A stretch of DNA of 64,000 nt, taken from assembly GCF_003003265.1 (NCBI RefSeq), contig NZ_PVTL01000007.1, positions 62,001 to 126,000 of the forward strand, read 5' to 3'. Source of the DNA: Glaciihabitans tibetensis. GTDB lineage: Bacteria; Actinomycetota; Actinomycetes; Actinomycetales; Microbacteriaceae. Of this stretch, positions 36,224 to 44,469 are shown in pieces. Within the stretch, counting starts at the first letter, position 1; each line of letters starts with the position of its first letter. Below the pieces are notes generated by a model, which saw only the letters and a program-made list of their open reading frames with translations, did no database searches and was not told the origin of the DNA. Made by a program: the position numbers and the translations under genes.

Positions 36224-37861
36224 CTAGGGCTCGACCTGACGCGGGACGCGGACGGTCATGGTGGTGCCCTCGCCTGGCGCACTCGAGACCGTGATGTCGC
36301 CGCCGTGCGCGGCGACGATCTCCTTCACAATTGACAGGCCGACACCAAACCCGGGGATTGCCCCGACGCGGGCGCTTGCGGAACGATAGAACGGATCGAA
36401 CGCCTGGCTCTGCTCGTCGGGCGTCATGCCGGCGCCGGTGTCGCTGACCGAGAGCACGGTCTCCGCACTCGTGTGGCGCAGCTCCACCACAACTGTGCCG
36501 CCGGCGGGCGAGTACTTGATCGCATTGGACAGGAGATTGTCGATCACCTGATCAAATCGGCGCGAGTCCACAAGCGCGCCCGGACCGTCGGCGAGCCGGT
36601 GTTCGACCGTCAGCCCCGCGGCGGTTGCTGCGGGCATCGCATTGGTAACGGCGGCTAAAACGATGCCGCGGATGTCGTCGCTGCTGCGCACGACCGGGGC
36701 TGCTTTGTCCGAGAACTGCAGCAACTCCGAGATGCGCGCGAGGAGCTCGACGGAGTTGCGCCGGACGATGCTGAAATAGCCGTCGACGCCGAGGGCAGCG
36801 GCATCCACCTCGTCCTCAATCATCTCCAGGTAGCCCATGATCGAGGTCAGCGGCGTACGCAACTCGTGGGAGACCGTCGTGAGAAACCGCTCGCGCACGT
36901 CGATCGCGTTGGCCAGCTCGGTGATGTTGTAGGCGGCGATCACGGTTCCCAGAAGGTGGCCATCGACGCGATGCACCTGCCGGGCGCTCCCCATGATGGC
37001 TACCTGGTCGCCGGGAGGTCCAAGCCATTCGATGTGACCGGTCACTTCTTCGCCGCGCAATGCCCGGGCAACGAGCTGTTGCTCGGCCGGAAGCGGGGTC
37101 GTGCGGTCTGCCGCGAGAACGTCCACGTCTGCGAAGGGCGGGTCATCAAGCCTGAAGCCGAGACGATTCGACATATCGAGGGCCGTTTGGTTCGCAATCA
37201 GGAGGCGATTGTCGACGCCGTAGAACGTCATCGCCGCGTCGACCGTATCGAAAATGGTGCGGGCGATGATGCCGTTGTCTTCCGATTCATCGAGTGCGGC
37301 CGCGAGTTTGCGAGAGTTCTCGATCAGGCGGCCGCGGCTGAGGCGCATCTGTGTAGCGGCGGTTTGAACGGCGAGCATGATGAGCGCGACCGCCACCGGC
37401 AGCGTGAGCACGTTGACCCACCCCAGCGCTGAGGTCGGGAGCTCACGCGTGTAAACGAGCGGAAACAGGGTGACGAAGAATGCGCCGATCACGCCGATCG
37501 GGGCGTACGCGGGATGAAAACCGTAGGCGAACCAGAGCGCGGGAAATATGGCGAGGAGGCCCACTCCGGCGATCTCCGGGTAGACCGCAAAGCGCAGGAA
37601 TGCGACGGCGACAAGGTCGGCGACGGCGATCGTGATGAGCCACTGGCTGGAATGACGTTCCCACGGCACGGTCAGGGCGACGATGGAGGCGGCCACGGCG
37701 ATCGCTACACCCGTCAGAAATTCTATCGAGAGCAAATCTGAGGGCAGGGCGACAGCGACAGCGATCGCCAGCAGGAGGGTCATGATCAGGAACGGCAGCT
37801 GGGCGCGGGCGAAGACGGTGCGGCGGCCGTCGCGGGACGGCTGCAGTTCAGAAAGGGGCAT
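36224..37861 (-). CDS. Membrane sensor histidine kinase with PAS-like domain
   Basis: 545 residues from ATG 37861 (GGAG five bases upstream). An N-terminal block of about six membrane helices (19-175, for example FLIMTLLLAIAVAVALPSDL) precedes a PAS-like domain (about 205-310, with MTFYGVDNRLLIANQTALDM). HisKA follows with the phospho-His in TTVSHELRTPLTS, and then HATPase_c (NLLSNAIKYSPAG, DTGAGM, GFGVGLSIVKEI). No response regulator gene is adjacent, so it is an orphan kinase. The longer frame upstream overlaps the MFS gene and is rejected. It is on the same strand as the exporter gene, 139 bp downstream. Confidence 0.88.
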   Translation of the reverse strand: MPLSELQPSRDGRRTVFARAQLPFLIMTLLLAIAVAVALPSDLLSIEFLTGVAIAVAASIVALTVPWERHSSQWLITIAVADLVAVAFLRFAVYPEIAGVGLLAIFPALWFAYGFHPAYAPIGVIGAFFVTLFPLVYTRELPTSALGWVNVLTLPVAVALIMLAVQTAATQMRLSRGRLIENSRKLAAALDESEDNGIIARTIFDTVDAAMTFYGVDNRLLIANQTALDMSNRLGFRLDDPPFADVDVLAADRTTPLPAEQQLVARALRGEEVTGHIEWLGPPGDQVAIMGSARQVHRVDGHLLGTVIAAYNITELANAIDVRERFLTTVSHELRTPLTSIMGYLEMIEDEVDAAALGVDGYFSIVRRNSVELLARISELLQFSDKAAPVVRSSDDIRGIVLAAVTNAMPAATAAGLTVEHRLADGPGALVDSRRFDQVIDNLLSNAIKYSPAGGTVVVELRHTSAETVLSVSDTGAGMTPDEQSQAFDPFYRSASARVGAIPGFGVGLSIVKEIVAAHGGDITVSSAPGEGTTMTVRVPRQVEP

Positions 37862-38000
37862 AACGACTCCATCGTCCGCGGGGTCATGCCGAAGCGCGCC
37901 CCCGTTGACACTAGCCGGTCGCGGAGGGCGTTCTTGCGCGGGCGGTCGCGGCACAGGTTGCTGGGAAACAACCTGCGCCGCGGCACGCATTACTGCGGCG

Positions 38001-39554
38001 TCACCGGGCTGCGACCCGCGCGGCGTCGAGTACGTCGCGGTCGGCAGCGTCGCCCGCGGTCGCCCCAGCAGCGGGGTGCGGATCTGACAGCGACAGGCCC
38101 TGGCCCTTGCGGCGGAACAGCAGCGCGGCGATGACGGCTCCCACCGCGAAGAAGCTGGCGCCCCACCAGTAGGCGGTTGCGTAGCTGGCCACCGCGGCGT
38201 CCGCCACAACCTCAGCAGATTCGGGCAGGTGCCCGGCAACGTAGTTTGCCGCCGAGGTGGCCGCGAGCGTGTTCAGCAGCGCGGTGCCAATCGATCCGCC
38301 AACCTGCTGGCTCGTGTTGACCATCGCGGAGGTGACGCCGGCGAACTGGCGGTCCACACCGAGGGTTGCGGTCTGCATCGAGGCGGGCATGATCGAGCCC
38401 ATCGCGAAGCCGAGGATCATCAGCGGCGGCAGAACGTTGGCAACGTAGGAGCTGTCGGTGTCGAGGTTGGTGAGCAGGGCCATACCCAGCGCGCCGAGCG
38501 TCATTCCGAACGGCACCATCACCTTGGGGCCGAACCTCGGCACGAAGATGTTGGTCGACAGCTGCGCGGCGAGAATCAGCATCGCGATCATCGGCAGGAA
38601 CGAGACACCGGTCTGCATGGGGGAGTAGAAGAGGGATGTCTGGAGGTAGTAGGTGACGAAGAGGAAGATCCCGAACATCCCCGCGCCGGCGATGAGCACC
38701 GAGATGTAGGCCGCGCCGCGGTTGCGGTCGAGCACGATCGACAGCGGGAGCAGGGGGTGGGCGGCCCTGCGCTGCCAGAGCACAAAGGCCACGAGCAGCA
38801 CGACGGCGCCGGCGAGCATGCCCCAGGTGAGGGGCGAGTCCCAACCATCGGTTTCGGCATTGGAGAAGCCGTAGACCAGGCCGAACAAGGCGGCCGAAAC
38901 GAGGACGGTTCCCGGGATGTCGAGCTTCGGGCGGGGACCGGTGCGAACGACGTGGTCTACGAAGAGCACGGAGCCGATGATCGCAATGATGGCGATAAAC
39001 ACGTTGATGTAGAGGTTCCAGCGCCAGTCGAAGTTCTCGGTGAGGAAGCCCCCGAGCAGCAGGCCGACGGCGCCGCCGGCCCCGGCGATCGCGCCGAACA
39101 CGCCAAATGCGCGCGCACGCTCCTTCGGGATCGTGAATGTCGTGGTCAGAACGGCAAGCGCGGTGGGCGCGAGCAGTGCGCCGAACGCACCCTGCAGGGC
39201 GCGGGCGCCGACGAGCAGGCCGAAGGTGCCGGCGGCGCCTCCCAGAGCGGATGCCACGGCGAAACCGATGAGGCCGATGATGAAGGTGCGCTTGCGACCG
39301 AGAAGATCGGAGAGACGACCACCGAGTAGAAGAAGGCTCGCAAACGCGAGGGAGTAGGCGGTGACGATCCACTGGCGGTCGCCGTTGGAGAAGCCGAGGT
39401 CGGCCTGGGCGGAGGGCAGTGCGATGTTCACCACCGTGGAGTCGAGAACCACCATCAGCTGTGCGAGGCCGACGGTTATGAGGGTGAACCAGCGGCGGGA
39501 GTGTGGCGCCGGGGTGCTCGGCGCGGTTGCGCGAGCGGGGATCGTTTTAGGCAT
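38001..39554 (-). CDS. MFS drug:H+ antiporter, DHA2 (EmrB/QacA) type
   Basis: 517 residues and about 14 membrane helices. Motif A GGRLSDLLGRKRTF follows helix 2, and VVLDSTVVNIALPSAQADLG in helix 1 is the typical motif D1 of DHA2 exporters; motif C is at about 145-165. Such proteins export cationic or hydrophobic drugs. ATG 39554 is preferred over the long upstream frame. A TetR gene starts divergently 129 bp away, the standard arrangement for a regulated exporter. Confidence 0.93.
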   Translation of the reverse strand: MPKTIPARATAPSTPAPHSRRWFTLITVGLAQLMVVLDSTVVNIALPSAQADLGFSNGDRQWIVTAYSLAFASLLLLGGRLSDLLGRKRTFIIGLIGFAVASALGGAAGTFGLLVGARALQGAFGALLAPTALAVLTTTFTIPKERARAFGVFGAIAGAGGAVGLLLGGFLTENFDWRWNLYINVFIAIIAIIGSVLFVDHVVRTGPRPKLDIPGTVLVSAALFGLVYGFSNAETDGWDSPLTWGMLAGAVVLLVAFVLWQRRAAHPLLPLSIVLDRNRGAAYISVLIAGAGMFGIFLFVTYYLQTSLFYSPMQTGVSFLPMIAMLILAAQLSTNIFVPRFGPKVMVPFGMTLGALGMALLTNLDTDSSYVANVLPPLMILGFAMGSIMPASMQTATLGVDRQFAGVTSAMVNTSQQVGGSIGTALLNTLAATSAANYVAGHLPESAEVVADAAVASYATAYWWGASFFAVGAVIAALLFRRKGQGLSLSDPHPAAGATAGDAADRDVLDAARVAAR

Positions 39555-39682
39555 AAATGAGACCCTATACGATACTGTGGAGTTCCGGATCTTAACAGTT
39601 CCTGAATTTGCCCAGCCGTGACAGAGGTGCTGCGCGGTACCATTTTGAGGTGTCACAGACAACAGAAGGAGAAGCCGCCGCA

Positions 39683-40363
39683 ATGGTGCAGCCCGACTCC
39701 CACCCGCCGCGGCTCGGCCGCAAGCGGGATCACACCCGCGATCCGGAGATCCTGACCGCGGCGCTCGAGGTGCTCGCCGAGACCGGATTCGACGGCATGA
39801 CGATCGACATGGTTGCCGCGCGCGCCAAGGCGGGCAAAGCGACGCTCTACCGACGATGGCCGTCGAAGAGCGAACTGGTGATCGACGCGGTCGCCTGCAT
39901 GAAGCAGAACGACTTCGAACGCTCGCACCTGCCGGACACCGGAACCCTCCGCGGCGACCTCGTGGCCATGATCAAGCCGCGCACGATGGAGGAGGCGGAG
40001 AAGAAGCTGCAGATTATGGCCGGACTCATGTCGATGCTGTCCGCCGCCCCCGAGCTCGCGGACGCTGCCAACAACGCGCTGGTGAGGCCCCGCGCCGAGG
40101 CGAACCTCTTCCTGATGCAGCGCGCCATCGATCGGGGCGAGATCTCGCCGGATTGCGACATCGCCACGCTGTCGATCGTGTCGCCCTCGATCGCGGCGTA
40201 TCGGGTGCTGATCGAACGCAAACCCGTCGACCGCAAATTCCTCATCGCGCTGATCGACGGTGTGCTGCTGCCGGCTCTCGGCCTCGGCCGCGGCGCTGAG
40301 GTTAGCAACGCCGAAGCTAGCAACGCGGTGCCGAGCAACGCTGTGGCCAGCCCAACCACCTAG
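39683..40363 (+). CDS. TetR-family repressor, probably of the divergent MFS exporter
   Basis: 226 residues. The N-terminal HTH is clear (RDPEILTAALEVLAETGFDG, then VAARAKAGKATLYRRWPSK), with a TetR_C-type ligand domain after it. AGAAGGAGAAG precedes ATG 39683. The C-terminus ends in a short repeat of SNA units (SNAEASNAVPSNAVASP), probably a recent tandem duplication. I see no clear palindromic operator in the 128-bp gap to the exporter gene. The stop overlaps the convergent gene by 4 bp. Confidence 0.92.
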   Translation: MVQPDSHPPRLGRKRDHTRDPEILTAALEVLAETGFDGMTIDMVAARAKAGKATLYRRWPSKSELVIDAVACMKQNDFERSHLPDTGTLRGDLVAMIKPRTMEEAEKKLQIMAGLMSMLSAAPELADAANNALVRPRAEANLFLMQRAIDRGEISPDCDIATLSIVSPSIAAYRVLIERKPVDRKFLIALIDGVLLPALGLGRGAEVSNAEASNAVPSNAVASPTT

Positions 40364-40836
40364 GCGGCAGCCCGGAGCGCCCTCTCGAGTTCCGCCAGCG
40401 CGGACTTCTCGTGACCGCTCATCCGGTGGGCGAACCTGAGCACGCGTCCCTCTCGCGTCGCCTCGGCGACTCCGTGCGCGATCCGCACCAGCCAGTCCCG
40501 GTAGGCGGGCGCCTGGGCCGGGTCATTCGCCGCGACCAATCGAACGGCGCTGATCACCGACTCGAGCGCCCTCGTGCGTGTCTCCGGCTCGTCGTTGAGC
40601 GCCCCGACATCCGAACTCAATGTTCCTGCCTCGATGTCCGCGAAGATCTGCTTGGCGAGGGCGAGTCCGCGGTGCTTGTTCGCCTCGGCAGCCACCAGCG
40701 CTTCGACGGTCAGAAGCTCGCGCACGATTCCGATCGCGTCACTCAGATCGGACGACGCGATGAAAACGCCAGTCATAAAAGGCGCGCGGCCGACCGTGGT
40801 CCATTCGGCGTCGGTGAATCGGTCCCTGGCGGTCAT
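40360..40836 (-). CDS. Uncharacterised 158-aa protein
   Basis: 158 residues from ATG 40836 (CGGAGCAGCG upstream). It begins MTARDRFTDAEWTTVGRAPF and is mostly helical and soluble, with a middle segment SSDLSDAIGIVRELLTVEAL and a C-terminal helix EKSALAELERALRAAA. The pattern recalls helical-bundle proteins, but I do not recognise a family. It is convergent with the TetR gene, the two stops overlapping by 4 bp. The longer open frame upstream is rejected because it has poor composition before this Met. Confidence 0.6.
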   Translation of the reverse strand: MTARDRFTDAEWTTVGRAPFMTGVFIASSDLSDAIGIVRELLTVEALVAAEANKHRGLALAKQIFADIEAGTLSSDVGALNDEPETRTRALESVISAVRLVAANDPAQAPAYRDWLVRIAHGVAEATREGRVLRFAHRMSGHEKSALAELERALRAAA

Positions 40837-41016
40837 CGCTGCTCCGTCGCGGTTGGTGTTGACGGCTTCCGGTGAAAGCGAAGTTCGAGAAGGGTTTCGT
40901 CCTGGCGAGGACGGACTGCACTGTCCATGCCTCCAGTATGAATAAGCCGGGAGCGCGCGTATAGGAGGGAGACGGGTCGCACGGTGCCGCCAGAGCAACT
41001 GAGTCAAAATGTGGTT

Positions 41017-41035
41017 TGTCATTCAGTCGATGACA
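41017..41035. promoter_or_regulatory. Inverted repeat upstream of the HTH-DUF3887-like gene
   Basis: TGTCAT (41017-41022), 7-bp spacer, ATGACA (41030-41035), located 31 bp before the start codon. It could be an operator, perhaps autoregulatory, since the downstream protein has an HTH. Confidence 0.35.
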
Positions 41036-41065
41036 CTTCACGCTTTTCGGTGGTAAGTTTACGCC

Positions 41066-41710
41066 ATGCCAGACGCAGAAGTAGGTGCAGGCGCAGCCGC
41101 AGAGGCAGCCGCAGAAGTCAGCGCAGACGACTACGTCCGGGCGATCCGGTCTGCCGACGAACTCATCACGATCGCGGAGGCGCGTCTGCACGGCGCGGTC
41201 ATCGCCGCCCGCGCGGACGGAGTGTCGTGGCAGGTAATCGGCGATGCGCTCGGTACCAGCCGCCAGGCCGCCTTCAAGCGGTTCGGAGCCGTCCCCAACC
41301 CAACAAGCGAGACAGGAGAGCACCTCATGAGCCAGCCCGTCGTGAACCTCGTGGAACGAACAGAGAATGTCTTCCGCAGTCTGAACAAGGGAGACTTCGG
41401 GGCGGTGAAGTCCTTGATGACCTTCACGTGTGCTCGTGCCCTAACCAAGAAGAGGGTGATGGATGTCTGGACCGGCGTCATCGCATCCAGCGGTCAGTTC
41501 GAATCGTGCTCGAAAACCGTCGTGCAGACACTCGACGGGCGAACAGTCGCCGAGCAGCTGTGGAACCAGTACCTCGGCGCGGGCGTCGTAGGTCAAACCC
41601 AGCTCAACCACGAGGCGGGGGAGTGGATGGGGCGCGTCGCTTACAGCAGCAGCGGCAAGATCACGGGAATCCTGATCGTCAGCCCCGGCTCCACAAACCT
41701 TCCGTTCTGA
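41066..41710 (+). CDS. HTH plus DUF3887-like protein
   Basis: 214 residues. After an Ala/Glu-rich start, residues 20-75 form an HTH (ADELITIAEARLHGAVIAAR, then SWQVIGDALGTSRQAAFKRF). From about 88, MSQPVVNLVERTENVFRSLN and KGDFGAVKSLMTFTCARALT resemble DUF3887, a small alpha+beta domain of unknown function. A DNA-binding domain fused to a DUF3887-like domain occurs in actinobacteria. It is probably a regulator with an unknown ligand. No signal peptide. An inverted repeat lies upstream. Confidence 0.72.
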   Translation: MPDAEVGAGAAAEAAAEVSADDYVRAIRSADELITIAEARLHGAVIAARADGVSWQVIGDALGTSRQAAFKRFGAVPNPTSETGEHLMSQPVVNLVERTENVFRSLNKGDFGAVKSLMTFTCARALTKKRVMDVWTGVIASSGQFESCSKTVVQTLDGRTVAEQLWNQYLGAGVVGQTQLNHEAGEWMGRVAYSSSGKITGILIVSPGSTNLPF

Positions 41711-41717
41711 CCGGCTC

Positions 41718-41777
41718 GTTGGGCTGGCCCGGCTAGCACGGCCGGTGCCGGCCAGGTGGTTGGGCTGGCCCGGCTAG
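41718..41777. repeat. Direct repeat of 19 bp, two copies 41 bp apart
   Basis: GTTGGGCTGGCCCGGCTAG occurs at 41718-41736 and 41759-41777 in the short gap between two convergent genes. The second copy contains the stop codon of the minus-strand gene. Confidence 0.85.
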
Positions 41778-42151
41778 TTGCGCGACTGGAGGTACAGCCA
41801 GACGACGGTCCCTCCGACATAGATCAGCGTGCGGCCGCGCACACCCGACCACCATTTGGCTGGCGGCGCGCTTTTTCGGGCGTCGTCGCCGCGCGAGTCG
41901 CGCTCGTCCGGCTCTGCGCCGTAGGGATCAGGCTCGTACGCGTCAGCCTCGTATGCGTCAGCCCCGTTCGAATCAGTCGCATAGGGGTCAGCGTCGCGGG
42001 GAGTCGAGTCGGCGGTGCGCTCCCGCGGCGAAGCTCCGGCTGAAGGGTTCTGCAAAAAGCCGAGGGGCTTGGCCATAAAAGCGGGGAGCATCACGTGATC
42101 GAACTCGTCGCGTGGCTCTTCGTTGTCGTTCTTTTTCATCCGATTCAGCAC
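41774..42151 (-). CDS. Uncharacterised protein with Asp/Tyr-rich repeats and C-terminal membrane helix
   Basis: 125 residues, or 121 if ATG 42139 is the start. Residues 20-35 (MLPAFMAKPLGFLQNP) are moderately hydrophobic. The middle is a disordered stretch with repeated DPYATDSNGADAYEADAYEP units. The C-terminus (VRGRTLIYVGGTVVWLYLQS) is one membrane helix. No family is recognised. It is convergent with the HTH-DUF3887 gene and ends in a direct repeat copy. Confidence 0.55.
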   Translation of the reverse strand: MLNRMKKNDNEEPRDEFDHVMLPAFMAKPLGFLQNPSAGASPRERTADSTPRDADPYATDSNGADAYEADAYEPDPYGAEPDERDSRGDDARKSAPPAKWWSGVRGRTLIYVGGTVVWLYLQSRN

Positions 42152-42278
42152 TCCCGTCTCCCATTCTATGGGCGGCGCGCCAGTGATCAGTTGATACTGT
42201 TGCGCGCACCCCGACGGTGTCCCCGCCCGCGGCCGCGTGTGGGGTGGCGAAGGCGAAAGCCGAACGAGAGGCGCAGCA

Positions 42279-42869
42279 GTGAAGATCTATTTGGCCGGAT
42301 TTGACGTCTTCTACCCGGACGCGGTCGAGCGTGCCGAAAAGATGAAAGCCCTGTGCGCCCAGTACGGCTTTGTCGGCAGGTTTCCGGCGGACATCTCGAT
42401 CGACCCGACCGGACTTACCCCCGCCGAGCTCGCCGCCGCGATCTTCCGGCGGGACGCGGACCTGGTGCGCGAGTGTGACCTCGTCGCCGCCAACCTTTAC
42501 CCGTTCCGGGGGGCCGAGCCAGACTCGGGTACCTGCTTCGAGCTCGGACTTGCTTACGGACTCGGCAAGCCGCTCTATGGGTACACCGCCGCGGGAACCA
42601 TGGCCGAGCGCATCTCTGAGCACCACGCGCCGGTGACCATTACCGCTGATGGACGGACGGTGGATGCCACGGGCATGACGGTCGAGAACTTCGGGTCACC
42701 CATCAACCTGATGATCTCGGTGCCGTCGACGATCGTGTACGGCGGCCTCGAAGACTGCCTTCAGCGCATCAGTGCCGATCTGAGCAGCGCCGATGTGCGC
42801 AGTGCCGATATGCACAGCGCCGATGTGCGAAGCGCCGACGGAGCGGGCGCGGCCAGCGATTTGCCCTAA
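42279..42869 (+). CDS. Nucleoside 2-deoxyribosyltransferase-like protein
   Basis: 196 residues from GTG 42279 (GAGAGG upstream). The start KIYLAGFDVFYPDA and the later DADLVRECDLVAANLYPF and EPDSGTCFELGLAYGLGKP are characteristic of the NDT fold, including the catalytic Glu (usually in a GTxxELG motif). NDT enzymes cleave or exchange the base of deoxynucleosides. The C-terminus carries in-frame repeats (SADVRSADMHSADVRSAD). NDT-like proteins also serve as retron effectors elsewhere, but no RT is near this one, so a nucleotide-salvage role is the simplest reading. Confidence 0.85.
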   Translation: MKIYLAGFDVFYPDAVERAEKMKALCAQYGFVGRFPADISIDPTGLTPAELAAAIFRRDADLVRECDLVAANLYPFRGAEPDSGTCFELGLAYGLGKPLYGYTAAGTMAERISEHHAPVTITADGRTVDATGMTVENFGSPINLMISVPSTIVYGGLEDCLQRISADLSSADVRSADMHSADVRSADGAGAASDLP

Positions 42870-42911
42870 ATCCCGATTGTCTGGAGACGGTAACGAGCGC
42901 AGAATTGCGTC

Positions 42912-43265
42912 GTGACGTCCTCCAGGGTTGTGGAACGGATCGCGCGCAGCGGGCTAGCCTGCCTGGCGTTGGTGGCTGGTGCCATCACGGGGTGTAGCTG
43001 GGGCACCAGCCCGCCTGCGGCATTTCCCAGCCCCCAGGAACTGACTGAACAACAACGACAGATCCAGTACTTCTACTACGTCAACCAGCTCGTGCCGTGT
43101 ATGCAGGCGTTGCGCTTCCATGTCGACCCGGTTCCTGACATTGAGGAATTTCTCAGTCAGGTGCCGTCACTGGCGTGGTCACCGTGGAATTCGCTGCGAT
43201 CTAGCGCGAGTACGCAAGAAATTGCGCGGATTCGCGCTATTTGTCCCCCAAAACCGCTCAGTTAG
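42912..43265 (+). CDS. Small lipoprotein of unknown function
   Basis: 117 residues from GTG 42912. A signal peptide with lipobox GAITGC (Cys at residue 28) is clear. The mature part is short, with ELTEQQRQIQYFYYVNQLVP and a Cys in VPCMQALRF that may pair with the Cys in RAICPPK near the C-terminus. It resembles small actinobacterial lipoproteins of no known function. Confidence 0.65.
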   Translation: MTSSRVVERIARSGLACLALVAGAITGCSWGTSPPAAFPSPQELTEQQRQIQYFYYVNQLVPCMQALRFHVDPVPDIEEFLSQVPSLAWSPWNSLRSSASTQEIARIRAICPPKPLS

Positions 43266-43404
43266 TCCCCCCGGCCGTTACCAATTCGTGAGGTTGCCGT
43301 GACAGGTCGGCAGTTGTCGCGTAGCATCGGTGGGTAGCTCGGCTGGCACCTTGAGGGAATCTCGTCCTCATCCGGCCCTGCGAAAGAACCCGGAGGTACG
43401 GCCT

Positions 43405-44469
43405 GTGCTCGAAGCGACTACGCCCGATTCATCGGACGCCGTCCGCACCAGCCAGGACTCGACTCCTCAATACGCGTCTCGTCGCGAGGCGCGTGCGGCT
43501 CTGGAGCGTGAGGCTCGCCGTCCCGCGAAGGCCGTCGCCGTGCCGGTGACAGTGGTGCCCGCAGGGCCCGCGGTCGCATCGGTGCACGCCGCGCCCCGCA
43601 CGGCTAAGCCGACCCGCGCCGAGCGCGGTGCCGCTCGCCGGTTGACCGCGCCGGAGCGCACGGTCGCCGTCGCCCCCAGGGTTTCCCCGAGCAAGAAGCA
43701 GAAGCCCGCCGTCGTGCTGATCACGCTGCTGGCCGTTCCCGGGTTTCTCGCCTCCGCCAGCCTTCCCGCATTTGCTTTCGCGCCCGCTGGCTCAGAGCAC
43801 CAGGCCGAAATCTCCGAAGCAGCTGACGCCCTCAACGCTGCCAACGGCACCTCGCAGGAACTCGCTGTTGGCAACACCGTCGTTGGCGCGCAGGTTCAGC
43901 AAGACGCGATCACCGCGACCAGCGAAGCTGAGCTCAAGGCCGCCCAGGTAGCCGCCGCCGCCGCGTTGAAGGCCGAGCAGCTCGCCGCGGCCGCCCTGGC
44001 GTCCTACTCGACCAGGTCCTCTTCGTCTTCCACTACCGGCACCGTCTCCGGCACGGTGTCGTCCGTTCGCGCCGCCGGCGACGACTACCCCTGGCCCAGC
44101 GCAGGAAACACGCTGTCCCCTCTCAACTACTACTACCGCCAGTGTGTCGACTTCGTTGCCTGGCGCCTCAACCGCGACGCCGGCTCCATGAGCGCGCCGT
44201 GGAAGTACGTCTGGTCCAACCTCACCCCGACCGGCGGAAACGCGTCCGCATGGAAGTCCGCGTGGGCCGCCAATGGCTGGACCATCAGCAGCACCCCCGT
44301 CACCGGCTCCGTCGCCTGGTTCAACGGAAACCACGTTGCGTACGTCAAAGAGGTCGTCGGCAGCAACGTCATCATCGAGGAGTACAACGGCATGGCGAAG
44401 TTGGCCTACGCCATCCGCACCATCCCGATCAGCTCGGTCGCGTCGTACCTGTACCCGCCGCCTCGCTAG
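43405..44469 (+). CDS. CHAP-domain cell-wall hydrolase
   Basis: 354 residues from GTG 43405, chosen because CGGAGG lies 8 bp before it. The N-terminal 100 residues are basic and Ala/Arg-rich, followed by a membrane helix (about 103-122, PAVVLITLLAVPGFLASASL), an Ala-rich coiled coil (AELKAAQVAAAAALKAEQLA), and a C-terminal CHAP domain with the nucleophile in YRQCVDFVAWRL and the catalytic His in NHVAYVKEV. CHAP enzymes cut amide bonds in peptidoglycan, here outside the membrane. The stop overlaps the next, convergent gene by 4 bp. Confidence 0.9.
   Translation: MLEATTPDSSDAVRTSQDSTPQYASRREARAALEREARRPAKAVAVPVTVVPAGPAVASVHAAPRTAKPTRAERGAARRLTAPERTVAVAPRVSPSKKQKPAVVLITLLAVPGFLASASLPAFAFAPAGSEHQAEISEAADALNAANGTSQELAVGNTVVGAQVQQDAITATSEAELKAAQVAAAAALKAEQLAAAALASYSTRSSSSSTTGTVSGTVSSVRAAGDDYPWPSAGNTLSPLNYYYRQCVDFVAWRLNRDAGSMSAPWKYVWSNLTPTGGNASAWKSAWAANGWTISSTPVTGSVAWFNGNHVAYVKEVVGSNVIIEEYNGMAKLAYAIRTIPISSVASYLYPPPR

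Noticed and set aside
36224..38239. 671-aa version of the orphan histidine kinase
   Set aside because: The first 126 residues would be read through the end of the MFS gene and have shadow-like composition; ATG 37861 has a proper ribosome binding site.
42279..42869. NDT-like gene as part of a second retron
   Set aside because: No RT or structured RNA nearby, and no DNA-binding domain is fused to it.
43266..43404. c-di-AMP (ydaO-like) riboswitch upstream of the CHAP hydrolase
   Set aside because: Such switches often precede wall hydrolases in actinobacteria, but the conserved core elements were not found in this 139-bp gap.
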